Assembly: GCA_030737875.1 (NCBI GenBank)
Contig: CM060910.1
Coordinates: forward strand, 631,457,303-631,521,302
From: Allium sativum
Taxonomy: Eukaryota > Streptophyta > Magnoliopsida > Asparagales > Amaryllidaceae
DNA: 64,000 nt
Direction of reading: 5' to 3'
This document shows, one piece after another, positions 46,492 to 57,598 of this stretch (positions are counted from its first letter, which is position 1; each line of letters opens with the position of its first letter). The position numbers and the translations under genes were made by a program. The notes under the pieces were generated by a model. The model was not told where the DNA came from, ran no database searches, and saw only the letters and a list, made by a program, of their open reading frames with translations.

Positions 46492-47340
46492 ACTTTCGTA
46501 TATACCTTGTAGATAATGCAAAGCCAGTTGCATTACCAGTGCGCCACATGGCTCCGAGGGAGATAAGAAAACTCAGTAAGCAAGTGAAAGGGTTGCTTGA
46601 GAAAGGGCTCATAAGAAGAAGCATTTCGGAATGGGGTGCTCCAGTTGTTTTTGCTACAAAGATCTTTTAGCACAAATGGTTAGTGCGTGGTGTTGCTTTC
46701 CGGGAGGTCGGGGGTTCGAATCCCGTGGGTGTCACATTTGCTACAAAAGCTGATGGTTCACTTAGATTGTGCGTGGACTAAAGAGAGCTGAATAAGCTCA
46801 CGAAGAAGAACAGACACCCATTGCCGAGGATAGACGATTTGTTCGATCAGTTGGTTGGTGCTTCGGTTTTCTCGTAGTTGGATTTGGCTATAGGATTTCA
46901 TCAGCTAAGAGTGCCTGAAGACAGCATAGATAAGACTGCATTTAGAACTCCTGACGGCTTCTTCGAGTGGCTCGTCATACCTTTTGGTTTGACGAATGCA
47001 CCCGCATATTTCGTTGACTTGTTGAGTAGGGTGTACAGGGAGTTTCTAAACAAGTTCATGGTAGTCTTTGTGGATGATATCTTGATTTTCTCTAGAAGCA
47101 AGGAAGAATATGCCCTACATCTTAGGGAAGTCTTAGAAACTCTTCGAGCACATCAACTCGAAGCTAAGTTCTCCAAATGTCATTTTTGGAGGAAGGAGGT
47201 AAAGTCCTTAGGACACATGGTCTCTAAGGAAGGAATAGCAGTGGATCCTACAAAGGTGGTGGCAATCCAAGATTGGAAGGTTCCTAGAAACGCAACGGAA
47301 GTAAGAAGTTTTCTAGGGTAGACGGGCTACTATAGGAAGT
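46467..47340 (+). pseudogene. Reverse transcriptase of element E, interrupted by a tRNA-like insert
   Basis: HMAPREIRKLSKQ opens the domain. The phrase GAPVVFATK is cut by the insert at 46661-46736, then resumes as [16 protein letters not shown] 46779-46781 replaces the Tyr of [11 protein letters not shown] 46875-46877 lies in [15 protein letters not shown]. The catalytic FVDD box is at 47067-47078, followed by [19 protein letters not shown] and VRSFLG*TGYYRKFI (TAG 47319-47321). The order and spacing are those of gypsy RT. Confidence 0.9.
46661..46736 (+). mobile_element. 76-nt tRNA-like insertion with 11-bp target duplication (SINE head or tRNA-derived retrosequence)
   Basis: The direct repeat TTTGCTACAAA flanks the insert exactly (46650-46660 and 46737-46747). 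Removing one copy and the insert restores the RT reading frame GTT TTT GCT ACA AAA GCT. The insert has an A-box-like TAGCACAAATGG (46668-46679) within a perfect 4-bp D-stem (GCAC/GTGC) and a perfect B box GGTTCGAATCC (46713-46723). The acceptor and anticodon stems do not pair well and there is no poly-A tail, so it is not a working tRNA gene. A short or truncated SINE, or a tailless tRNA retrosequence, is the best reading. Confidence 0.75.
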
Positions 47341-47860
47341 TCATTAAGGACTTTTCGACGATATCAGCCCCATTTTTGACTTTGCTAGATGGGAGCAAAC
47401 CGTTCACAATATATATGCCGGTGCTTGCGAGACTGGGCTAGGAGCAGTTTTCGATTCAAGAGGAAAAGGTGATATGCAAAAGGCGGTAAGTACGAGCATC
47501 TCTTATCATCCACAGACGGATGGACGGACAGGAAGGGGTGAATAGAATCCTTGAAGATCTTTTGAGGTTATGTATCCCATATTTTGGAGGGACATGAGAA
47601 GAGGCAACTAGCATAGTGATGTTCATGACGTGTTTCACGTGTCACATTTGCGGAAGTGTTACAAGATATAACTGAAGTAGTGGAGCCGAGCATGCTTAGA
47701 GAAGTGGAAGTAGAGTGAGATGCCACGAATAGACAAGCTCCTACATGCATCCTTGGGTCGGAGGTATTAAAGCTACGCAACAGAGGGCTCAAGTTGGTGA
47801 AAATCCAATGGGGGGATGATCAAGGAGACGCAACTTGAGAGACGGAAAGCAAGATGCATA
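47341..47860 (+). pseudogene. End of pol in element E: fragments of RNase H, integrase and chromodomain-like end
   Basis: A trace of RNase H (47395-47480) passes into the integrase phrase SYHPQTDG near 47500 and VNRILEDLLRLCIPYFG near 47540. So RNase H and most of the integrase core are deleted. A remnant of VFHVSHLRK (47625-47660) and a chromodomain-like end around 47760-47870 follow, with several stops. Confidence 0.75.
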
Positions 47861-48500
47861 CGTTGTACCCTTTTTCCTTTTGAGGATATGTTCTTAACAT
47901 CTCCTTTTTCTATCGCTGTGTTTATACTTGTTCTGTCATTTAGTATGTCCTCTCGGTTATATCTTCGATCTTTAGATAGGAAAATCCTATGGTTGAAAAC
48001 ATGTGTTTGAGACATGTTATGTTTGGTGGATGCAAGTGGATGCAAGTGTTCGCTAGTGGTTGCTCGTGGATGCATTTACACACACATTAGGCACTAGATC
48101 GGCTCAATCACTTTCATATTGCATATAAATATGTGTGCATATTTAAATTAATGGATGTATATTGGTTGTATTATCATATGGATGCTGCATTAAGATGATT
48201 GGTTGTGCACGCATGTAGAAATAATATGTATCATTAGGATTCTTTTGCATACATAATGGACGCATGGCACTATCATGATTTGTATTAAGGAGGTCAACTG
48301 AATTAGTAGACCACCTGATTTTGCATTAGATAAGGAACATATACACACTCTTTTTGCATATGTTCATATGGCATTAGAAATCTTTTAAGGACAATGGATG
48401 CCTATGTTTGATGGTTGAGTAGATGGATGATTGGATGTTAGGATATACATTCTCCTTAACTTGGAGATTTCGGGGGAGAAATCTTTTAAGGAGGGGAGAA
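47861..48500 (+). mobile_element. Element E 3' non-coding tail and polypurine tract
   Basis: It is similar to 26978-27551 of element C, with the shared CACATTAGGCACTAGATCGG at about 48083 and ATTAGATAAGGAACATATAC at about 48326. It closes with GGAGATTTCGGGGGAGAAAT and the purine tract AGGAGGGGAGAA at 48489-48500. Confidence 0.82.
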
Positions 48501-48780
48501 TGTAACACCTCGTAATTTTAAATATTAAAATTAACAATTTTTATGAACACTTAATTTTTAGGAGAAGGATTAAGTGAAATGGGTTGCGCCATTGCGTTCG
48601 TCTCGGAATTCTGCTTGAGGTAGAGTCCGAGTTTGCGTGAATTGGACTCCGTATGAAGAAGTTACGGAGTGAATTTTTGAGTTTAAATCAGAAAATATAT
48701 TAAGATAATAAAAAGAAAAATCAGTTCAAAATTCAAAAGTCAAACACCGGAACTGAGCGGGAAAATTCCCGCTCAAAGGG

Positions 48781-48867
48781 GTCGACTCCCCCTGGGGGGG
48801 TCGACATAGGTGTCGACCCCCCAAGAGGGGAGTCGACTGGGGTGTCGACCCCCCCTGTAGGGTCGAC
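48781..48867. promoter_or_regulatory. Cluster of six GTCGAC palindromes, E 3' LTR
   Basis: Six GTCGAC hexamers separated by C or G runs lie in 87 bp, about 150-230 bp upstream of the TATA box, as in element C. Confidence 0.8.
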
Positions 48868-49012
48868 CCCCCCGGCCAGATCTGGACTGTTTCGTCCAGT
48901 GATGTTTTTCTGAGTTGGAGGGCATATGTGGCGGCTTCTGATTGGCTCTCTTTGATCTGAATGGCCTTGGTTACTCGTATGTTGATCTAACGGCTTATAA
49001 TAATCTAAACTT

Positions 49013-49024
49013 CTATATAAACAC
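49013..49024 (+). promoter_or_regulatory. TATA box candidate, E 3' LTR
   Basis: CTATATAAACAC lies about 510 bp into the LTR, the same distance as in C. Confidence 0.65.
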
Positions 49025-49395
49025 ACCTAAACTCCAGCTCTAAACCAAAACTAAATTAATCTCTTAGCCTCCATGCTGCTGTTGGAATAGTTCATCTTCT
49101 TCTTAAAGCTTGGGAATTGTAAGTCAAGATTCTAATACAAACGACGAACGAATTATTCTCTTCTCTAATCCGTTCTTTGTGAGTATAATTTCTTTCACAA
49201 AATAGTTAATAAATTAATTATGATAAGTTTATAATTTGGATTATGAGAACATGCCTGTTGAATCATGTGACATTGGATAGTTTTGTTATCGTCTATTTTG
49301 TGAACATATGACAGTTTTGTTAACTTATGTTAGTGGATCCATTTCATATGTCTAATCACGTATGTTTAATTTGATTCATTTTATGACATTAGAAT

Positions 49396-49733
49396 CATAT
49401 GCAAGTTCGTATGCGAATCATATGCAAGTTTATGTGTAAATTTATATGCGAATCATATGCAAGTTTATATGTAAAACATGTGATATTAGTTTACATGTCT
49501 AATTTCATATGCAAGTTTGTACGAAATTCATATGCAAGTTTAGGTGAAAACCATATTCATATATGCAAGTTCACATTTACATGTTTAGATCCATGGCAGT
49601 ACATAGTTTATGCAAATTTATGTTTTATATGTCTATTGCCTATGCAAGTTATTGACTATGCAAATTTATGTCAATATAAATTATAATTCTTATTTGCAAG
49701 TTAGATCTATTTTATGTGTTATGCAAGTTGTGA
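49396..49733 (+). repeat. Degenerate array of CATATGCAAGTT
   Basis: About ten copies of YATGCAAGTT or close variants occur at irregular 23-50 bp spacing, for example at 49396, 49419, 49454, 49506, 49529 and 49560. It is absent from the C LTR. Confidence 0.75.
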
Positions 49734-50033
49734 TGTTTTATGAGTTAGACTATTTGCGAGCCTAACGTATTACATGTATTACACGTATGAATGACATGGG
49801 GACGTTGGGAAAATATTAAATATTAATATTGTGAATTGGCATAAAATGGCTTAAAAGCATATAATTAACTTGAGGCATTAATTGGCATAGTTTGTATGCA
49901 TAGAAATTATGGACATAATTTAGGTGACAATTATGGACATAGATTAAATTGGAAATTACTGACAATTTGAAATAGGGATATTAATCCAAATTGGGGTTAA
50001 ATAATAATGTGTAATAATAAATGCCTAAGACAT

Positions 50034-50360
50034 GAGGTTAGACTCGTTTGTGGTATAAGACTGCCCGGACCCGCCCGGCAAATCCAGCAACCACAAACGA
50101 TAGTCTAATGTGAGAGGTCAAAGGCATAAATTAAATGCGTAATAAATGCATAAGACACAAGGTTAGACTCGTTTGTGGTGTAAGACTGCCCGGACCCGCC
50201 CGATACATCCAGCAACCGCAAACGGCAGTCTAATGTGAGAGGTCGTAGACATAATTAAAAGATGCTTCGACACGAGGTTAAGTCTGGCTTGTGGTGGAAG
50301 TCTGCCCGAAGCTGCCCAACATATCCAGCGGCCACAAGCAATCGACTTAATGTGAGAGGT
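50034..50360 (+). promoter_or_regulatory. Three covarying hairpin modules, E 3' LTR
   Basis: Copy 1 (50034-50119) pairs TTAGACTCGTTTGTGGT with ACCACAAACGATAGTCTAA, allowing a 2-nt bulge. Copy 2 (50159-50245) has the same 5' arm against ACCGCAAACGGCAGTCTAA, where one pair becomes a G-U type. Copy 3 (50274-50360) pairs TTAAGTC..GCTTGTGG with CCACAAGC..GACTTAA. Loops share CTGCCCG and ATCCAGC. Copies are about 120 bp apart and each is closed by AATGTGAGAGGTC. Confidence 0.78.
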
Positions 50361-50600
50361 CTGCGCATTAATAATTAATTAATGCTGATCAAAGACGAAT
50401 ATGAATGACAAACAGAAGATTGGTTGAGTTGAGTAATTCTCTTAGTATCAATCTGATGTTGATTTCGGTCTTCAGGGTTGATACTAAGGGAGTTATTCTC
50501 TTAACCAATGTATCTATGAATTAAGATGTACTTAATCATAGATTAAGTAAAACATGTTCATACGATATATATATATATATGATACATAAAACATGTTAGG

Positions 50601-51208
50601 TGGATAGGGTTAAGACCAGCTTAACCAATAATATATATTAATATGATAAGTGGATAGGGTTAAGACCAGCTTAACCAATAATATATATTAATCTGATAAG
50701 TGGGTAGGGTTAAGACCAGCTTAACCAATAATATATATTAATCTGATAAGTGGGTAGGGTTAAGGCCAGCTTAACCAATAATATATATTAATCTGATAAG
50801 TGGATAGGGTTAAGACCAGCTTAACCAATAATATATATTAATCTGATAAGTGGATAAAGTTAAGACCAGCTTAACCAATAATATATATTAATCTGATAAG
50901 TGGATAGGGTTAAGACCAGCTTAACCAATAATATATATTAATCTGATAAGTGGATAGGGTTAAGACAAACTTAACCAATAATATATATTGGTCTGATAAG
51001 TGGATAGGGTTAAGACCAGCTTAACCAATAATATACATATTGATCTGATAAGTGGATAGGGTTAAGACCAGCTTAACCAATAATATATATATTGATCTGA
51101 TAAGTGGATAGGGTTAAGACCAGCTTAACCAATAATATATATATTGATCTGATAAGTGGATAGGGTTAAGACAAGCTTAACCTATAATATATGTTGATTT
51201 CATAAGAG
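50601..51208 (+). repeat. 12-copy minisatellite (50-52 bp) with a dyad in every unit
   Basis: Units start at 50601, 50651, 50701, 50751, 50801, 50851, 50901, 50951, 51001, 51053, 51105 and 51157. Each holds GGTTAAGACCAGCTTAACC (7-bp arms, 5-nt spacer) followed by an AT-rich AATAATATATATTAAT palindrome. The first units have a 50-bp period and the last three 52 bp. Confidence 0.97.
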
Positions 51209-52010
51209 GGTTACATGGGTGACATGTGAAATATTATTAAAGGCACTTAACCAAGATAAGACATGTAGTAGGACATGGGGTTAAGTGGGTAACACGGGTG
51301 ACATGTGAAATATAATTATAAACACTTAACCAAGCTGAAACATGTAAGAAGACATGAATAAGAAGGGGTTAAGTGGGAAATCCTAGTGGGGACCAAGCAT
51401 AGGTGGAAAGCTTGTGTCAAATGTGGGGACCCTTTTCAACTAGTAACCCATTTAGTATCTAAGTGAGCTCGATCTAAGTCGAGGATGGGACACGCTTACT
51501 GGGTTTGATTGTACGGGTTAGCGGTGGCAACGCAAGTCCAATGGGGTCATGTGTGTGCGTGGGCCCGGGCTGGTAGGTAAGACGTTGCATCGTGTAGGTA
51601 TAAGCCGTGCATCTTTGAGTAGTATCGGGTTGCCACTTTGGGGAGTGATACACCCCACTGTGGGACCAACACGGGTATCTACGAGTTAGAGAGCCGATCG
51701 CATGGGGGAAGTGGGTACAACTAGTGGAGATAGGGGCAGGCGGCACCTATGAAGACACCTAGGGGTACACGAAACTACCATTATCATTATTATGACTATT
51801 ATGTTCAATAGGCAGGATCAACTTTTAGAGTGACTAGTATTGGTGCAGTATAGTAATTATCCTATAGTAATTAGGAAGCGCAATTAACGTTATGTTATTC
51901 CTCTCGTTTGCTTTGTCATGCCCATTTGTTTCACAGTCATTCCTTATTTTTCCAGTTTATGTCTTGTCATATTACTTTAATAATTATATTGTTAAAGTTA
52001 TTGGACTCGC

Positions 52011-52065
52011 CAGACTTTATGTCTGACCTCGTTTGTTTTCGCCTCTTTTCTTCCTTCCCCCCTAG
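52011..52065 (+). promoter_or_regulatory. Conserved hairpin, pyrimidine tract and AG, E 3' LTR
   Basis: CAGACTTTATGTCTG replaces the CAGTCTTTTTGACTG of C with the stem preserved. A pyrimidine tract ending CCCCCCTAG/GTTCTCAGGG follows. Confidence 0.5.
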
Positions 52066-52443
52066 GTTCTCAGGGTGGGACTAGTGCTAGTTGAGCTTGA
52101 TTTGGATCTCTTTCTCTCTCTTTTGGAAGTGCTTGGATTGCTGGAAGTAAAGTTCAGCTTATCACTTTTATGGCTACTTATGTTGGGGTTATGATTTCTA
52201 CTTTATGTACTCAGAAAACAATTTGTCAAGATGGATATTAAGTGTACTTGGTTTTATTGTTGGTTTTTGATGTTGTTGTAACCAAACTATTTCTCCGCTG
52301 CAAAAAAAGTTGTTTTAAAATTTTAAAGTACCAATATATGTATCTGTCTTGTTATATTCCATTCTATACACTAAAAATACTCCATGAAAGTTAATGCATT
52401 CCCTTTATGAGTGACATTAATGGATGTGGGGTGTTACATTTAG

Positions 52444-54028
52444 TAAAGCTAGAATGGTTGAAAACACAGTTGTATGGCGAAAATGGACAATACAAACATG
52501 TTGGAAATGCTGCAGAGATCTGGATCGGATCGGATAGGCCGAGCAGGTCGGATCGGGGTGTATGTCTCGTACCGGACCAGAGTGTACGAACCGAACTAGA
52601 GTGATGGTATCTTCAGCAGCATGGCAACAAGGAAGGCTAGTGCGAGTTGAGTTGGAGTTGGATCGAGCTGGCATAGGAAATATTAGAGGATGGGATCGAT
52701 TCGACATATCTGAACCGAACCGAGGAGGAAGCACCGAACCAAACAGAAGATGGCGAGTTGAGATTAGGAACCCGAACCGAACCGAGGAGGAAGCACCGAA
52801 CCAAACAGAAGATGGTGAGTTGAGCTGAGGAACCCGAACCGAGGAGGAAGCACCGAACCGAACCGGAGGATTTGAACACTATAGACCGAACCGAACCCAG
52901 GAAAAGGAGACCGAGCTGAATCGAAATTGGTGAGAATGAATTAGTGTTATTCCTACGCAGTGAACGCAGTGACGATGGTGAACTCTTCCTAAGACCAACT
53001 CCAATTAAACGAAAACCCGAGATGTAAAGGAAGTCCAAATGGGGAGTTATTACTTAGGATCCAGATGAGAACCAACAAGTTAACTTCTAGAGTTGGGTTT
53101 TGCTGCGGGACATGTGCAAAGGGGTTATCGATACCTATAACTTTGGTTCACTATTTAGGGAGAGGGTATCGACTATGGACCAGTGCAATGGGGTCAGAGG
53201 TTGTATGGAGTTGGACTCCATCAGGACTCCAAAATGCAAAGTGGTCGTAGTGATAGTTGTGTGGAGTTGGACTCCGTCATGGCCCCAATGGTCTGGTGAT
53301 CAAAGCGGTGGATATCGTATGCTTTACGCACTGAGTGAGATATGTGAGGATGATTGCTATGTTTGATGTTTGCTATCACCATGACACCCACACTTCCATT
53401 TTTACACTTTATGTATGTTAGTGTTACCTTAGAGTATTGTACATCTTGTTGTGCTAACTCTTTGGTTGTAGGTCCAAGTCAGGTATGATCATTTATACCT
53501 GTTATCATTTTATTTTGCTGCTATCGCTCATACCAGACTTTTTTCTGACCAGAGTTTTATGTCTCTTCTTATTACTCTGGGTGCTCCTAAACGAGCAGAC
53601 TAGAAACAGGTTAGGTGATTATGCACGAGTAGCTGTCCGGAGACGAGTAGGAGGCTTCCACGTACTATTTACATATATTCTCCCTGTGTTGTTGCTGGTC
53701 ACTGCTTTGGGAATTAGTAGTGTACCTCTTTTATTTCCTTTTAGAGACAGTATTTCGAAATTGTAATAATGGTTTGGACCATAAGATGTATTTTGGATTC
53801 CGCCACTCTGATGGATATGGTTTAGTTTTCAGCTTATGTACTGTCTCGCCTGTTTTATATCAAGTTATGTTATTATCATATTTTATTCCATGAGCTGTGA
53901 GATATACTACAGGTTCTTTGTAGTTCATAGTTTTAAACTCCTTCTCTTGACGACTATCTCGTGTCAGTCGAGCATCCGCACAATGCATTTCAGGGGAAAT
54001 GTCCGATGGTGCGGGGCGGGCCGTCACA
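52444..54028 (+). mobile_element. Element D 3' LTR, piece 2
   Basis: The D LTR resumes after the second TTTAG and aligns with 37822-39391. It includes the 62-bp repeat block (52719-52860), TTGTAG at 53471, and a CAGACTTTTTTCTG stem at 53534. It ends GCGGGCCGTCACA. ORFs at 52417-53038 come from the repeat and are not genes. Confidence 0.9.
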
Positions 54029-57000
54029 ACATCGGTCATGGGACTGGTGTGAGTAAACTCCAACCATTGGTTTAACTTTTAAAAATCCTTTTAAAAGAAA
54101 GGATAATCGTAAGACTGGTCCGCACAAAAACAAAGATGGTTTTTACCTTATGATAACCCAAAACATTCATTGTATCAAAAATATTCTGACATTATAGTAG
54201 TGTCTAAATCAAATAAATAGCAATCTAGCGGAACACTTGCTTCTCACACTCCACATACACAGTTTATAATAAAAAACTGCAAGGCGCTTATTGGAGAATG
54301 AATTTCCAACTATGACAAGGTATGGGGCCACCTTCCGATAATGTATCTCTAAAGAGGAATACACTAGGTTTAATGAGAACATCTTGCAACCCGGCCACAC
54401 ATGACCGACCACTCATTCAACTTGAGCGTATCAAATGTATATAAACAAAAGTTGTGATCAACAACCATCACCAAAAGCATACAGCATCGATATAATAAGA
54501 AGCAATTGAATTTTCTCTAGATCAGGTGATAATACATCCCTCCCCGATTTTTGTCATTTCCCGGTTGATGAGGCCAGAGACTACATCTTACCTTTAGAAC
54601 ATCACAGCATGATTCATTTTGAATACCACATCGTCATATCCATCAAATCACTAATTGACGTCCTCAAAAATACACTAGGTGTTAAGCTAAAAGAAGTTTC
54701 CTTCTCCGCCATAGACTTTGGTACGTTAAAAGAAATCAATGTATGTGACCATATAGAAATACTCTGTCAGACATTCGTCCATATACATTGTACAGCGAAT
54801 GGACATACCGAAGGCACCATTCTATCAATCCATCTTGGGCAATTTCAACCTAGGATTAACAGAATAGCCCTTGCACTTTACTCCTTCTTCAATTATCATC
54901 AACATAATTTGATTCGCAATGCTTATGCTTATGCAGAGTGGTTTTCAGATAATAAACCAAATCCTGGTCTCTCCGTATTGACAACGGAAATATAAAATAA
55001 ACCAAAACTTTGATAGTCGGTTATTTAACTATCAAAGGAACATCCATACAACCAATGATCCTATTTCCAAATGGAAATTCTACTGATCAAGCATCAAACA
55101 AAACTGGGCTCTTTAAATTAATTTCTTATTAATTACCATCAATATAACATCAAATGTTAAATCTTGTATTCACCCAAATCATTTCCCTTTTTGGAAAATC
55201 ATTTACTATATCAACATTTTTATAGTCCAAGCTTTCCTTATTGTTAATAGTAAATGTTATTCCAACCATAGTGTTGAATCTACGTATTTGTCACCTATTT
55301 TATTTCCAAATATTTTACAAAAACAACTTTCGATTTCATTTTTGAAATACCTATTCAAAAGTAACACAAACCAATCATTCACGTTAAAACGTGTATATGA
55401 TTCATTTTCTAATATCCCAAGATTTAATTATCAAATTAATTTGACTTCACCTTTTATAACCTTTGGTTTCAAATTCGTATTGCTTATAAGATCCATACTT
55501 TGCTCATCAAAGCAAATCATTTAAATTTCCTTTATAAGCTTGGTTTATGGACTTGGATTTTGAATAAAGCCCCTTTACAAAATCATTTCGAAAAGATTTA
55601 ACCAAATCTCACTACAAACTAGGTAATTTCTTAATTTTATTCCAATTAAGAAAATAATAGCTTTATTAGTTTCAACATGAACCAAAGTATAAGTGGTTAA
55701 CTTTATTATTAATCAAATATAAATAGTTAATCTTTTTCAAGGGTTATTACAATAATCATTAAAGTTATTAATAATTATCGAATCGATAATTATTCTCATA
55801 CATATTCAATTAAGGATTGGTTATCCTTATAACTTCATTAATATTTCAACAATTATTTGTCAAAACAATATTCATCAATTTGATTGAAACAAATCCATTT
55901 AATAACTAGCTCAATTAAAATAGTTGACTTGGTCAACTCGAAACATTATTAAATTATTAACTACTTCTAATTGATCTCCCCTTTTAAATAAATTAATAAT
56001 ATAATTAATTTAATATAACATTATTCCAATTATTAAACCTTAGGTAAATTCCTAACCCGCTTACTTATGACCTTTCAAAATACAGTTATTTGTTATGGAA
56101 ATCTATTTTATAATTTTCTTGATAACCCAATTATATATATCTATTTATAAAATCTTTTATTTAATATAACTTATAAAAATAAAGTTTAAAATCTTGCTTC
56201 GGTTATAAAAATAAATCTAATAACTCCATCTCGTCAATTCACCTAACGACAACTCAACATTCGACCCATCAACTGTCAATCACTTAACCAATATTATATA
56301 TTGATTAATTTCATGTCAATGTTGGATTTTAATTCAATAATTAATATCCAACTAGTATTTAATATCACTTATGTCAACAATTCATATGGGTAAATCGAGC
56401 AACATTCAAAACATCAATGGTATTTAAATACCAAAGTTATTGTCCAATGCTACTCAAGCATTCAATTTAATAAACTATTACAGTTTATTCATCATACCAT
56501 ATAGAAAAACAACAATAAAATATTTTGAGGAATCCAGTTGGATTCTTCCAACCTGTATCCCTGCATCCACAGATGTTAATCAATATGAATAATACCAATT
56601 TCATATCAATATGAAATAACATAGTAAATAGAATTAATATTCAACAAACGATTTAAATTTATATATAACTTCAATCAAATTATTAGCATTTCATCCAAAC
56701 AACCATCACACAACACTTAATTATCATTTATCAATTCTAAAATACATTTATAAAATTATAAACTGGACAAAGCTAGTGAGTTTACTCACATTGGTTTATT
56801 AATCGTTGAATAACGATTAATTTTAGGTAATTTGATCAGGTTTATTTTGCCAATATTTCTTAGGAGCTCCAAATTACTCCAAACCAGTTACATGGCGTAG
56901 CCTATGTCCATACGATCCCAAGGTGACCGGTTTCGTCTGATTCATTAATCGTAATTAGGCATACTAATTCTATTTTCTTCCCTGTTTACACTTATTCGAA

Positions 57001-57531
57001 CCTGATGCCTTTGATTCTCTCCTACCACCGCCTGAGTTCACCAGAGCTTCAACCAACTTCACCCTTACTTCCGCCATTATGAGCTGCGCCCATACCTTCA
57101 AACCCCAACTCCGATAATGCCTAGAACCACAAAAACCAACCCGAATGGAAATCGTTCGACCTTAAATATCTCCGGCCACTTATCACCGATGACGACCTCA
57201 CCATTACTAGACCTTGCGCCTCCTCCGTACGCACCGACCTACTTCAGGCCCCTCAGCCTAACTCTGTCTGTATCGCCTCCAATCCACCTCTCAAGCTCGG
57301 TTGCCACCATTTCTAGGGGGAAAAAAACTCAATGCCACAATCATGAATTGCACCCCAAATGGTGGTACCATAAGAAAGAGTAGTTCTCAGGGACTCAAAT
57401 ATTTTTTATTGTTATTTAATTTCAGTTTGAATTTGTGATGAACTTATAGATCATGACTTGCTTTCTTTCTCTCTTTTTTTGAATGGGAAACTTGCGTTTC
57501 ATTTTTTGAGAAGATGGAATGGTTGAAATGG

Positions 57532-57541
57532 CTTTATAAAG
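57532..57541 (-). promoter_or_regulatory. TATA box candidate, A 5' LTR
   Basis: CTTTATAAAG, identical to the 3' LTR copy at 14631-14640. Confidence 0.55.
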
Positions 57542-57598
57542 GAGGAGGAGAGGCCGCTTTCCATTTGTACAGAGTAGGTGTTTAGTATTTCAAACCAA

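Larger units (their letters stand above)
45122..52438 (+). mobile_element. Element E: pol-bearing relative of C, heavily deleted
   Basis: The 5' LTR survives only as 142 bp (45122-45263), the interior is 45264-48500, and the 3' LTR is 48501-52438 (3938 bp). The interior keeps pieces of gag, protease, RT and integrase but lacks most of gag, RNase H and the integrase core. It contains a 76-nt tRNA-like insert. Gag, tail and LTR modules match element C more than D. C probably derives from an E-like parent by loss of pol. Confidence 0.9.
48501..52438 (+). mobile_element. Element E 3' LTR (3.9 kb)
   Basis: It starts TGTAACACCTCGTAATTTTAAA and ends GGATGTGGGGTGTTACA. In order it contains a GTCGAC cluster, TATA box, YATGCAAGTT array, three covarying hairpins, a 12-copy 50-bp minisatellite, GGGACACG and GATACACCC blocks, a small hairpin with a pyrimidine tract, and the LTR end. 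It is about 1 kb longer than the C LTR, mostly because of the tandem arrays. Confidence 0.9.
36887..54028 (+). mobile_element. Element D: Ty3/gypsy (Tekay/Del-like chromovirus), full-length order but inactivated, split by E
   Basis: The 5' LTR is 36887-39391 (2505 bp), the interior 39392-44191, and the 3' LTR 44192-45121 plus 52444-54028 (about 2515 bp without E). The interior has gag, protease, RT, RNase H, integrase and a chromodomain-like end in the usual order, but with at least eight in-frame stops and three frameshifts. The primer site TTGGTATAAGAGCC differs from the usual by one base. The LTRs differ by roughly one base in 15 in the stretch compared by eye, more than in C, so D is probably the older of the two. 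Confidence 0.93.

Noticed and set aside
46661..46736. Functional tRNA gene
   Set aside because: The D-stem and B box are good, but the acceptor and anticodon stems do not pair and the sequence has its own target duplication. It is a retroposed tRNA-like sequence.
50601..51208. CRISPR-like array because of regular repeats
   Set aside because: Units are adjacent with no unique spacers, and the array lies inside a plant LTR. It is a minisatellite.
36887..54028. Treating 36887-54028 as one very large element with several pol regions
   Set aside because: The second pol (45300-47860) has its own LTRs, primer site and TTTAG duplication, so it is element E inserted in D.
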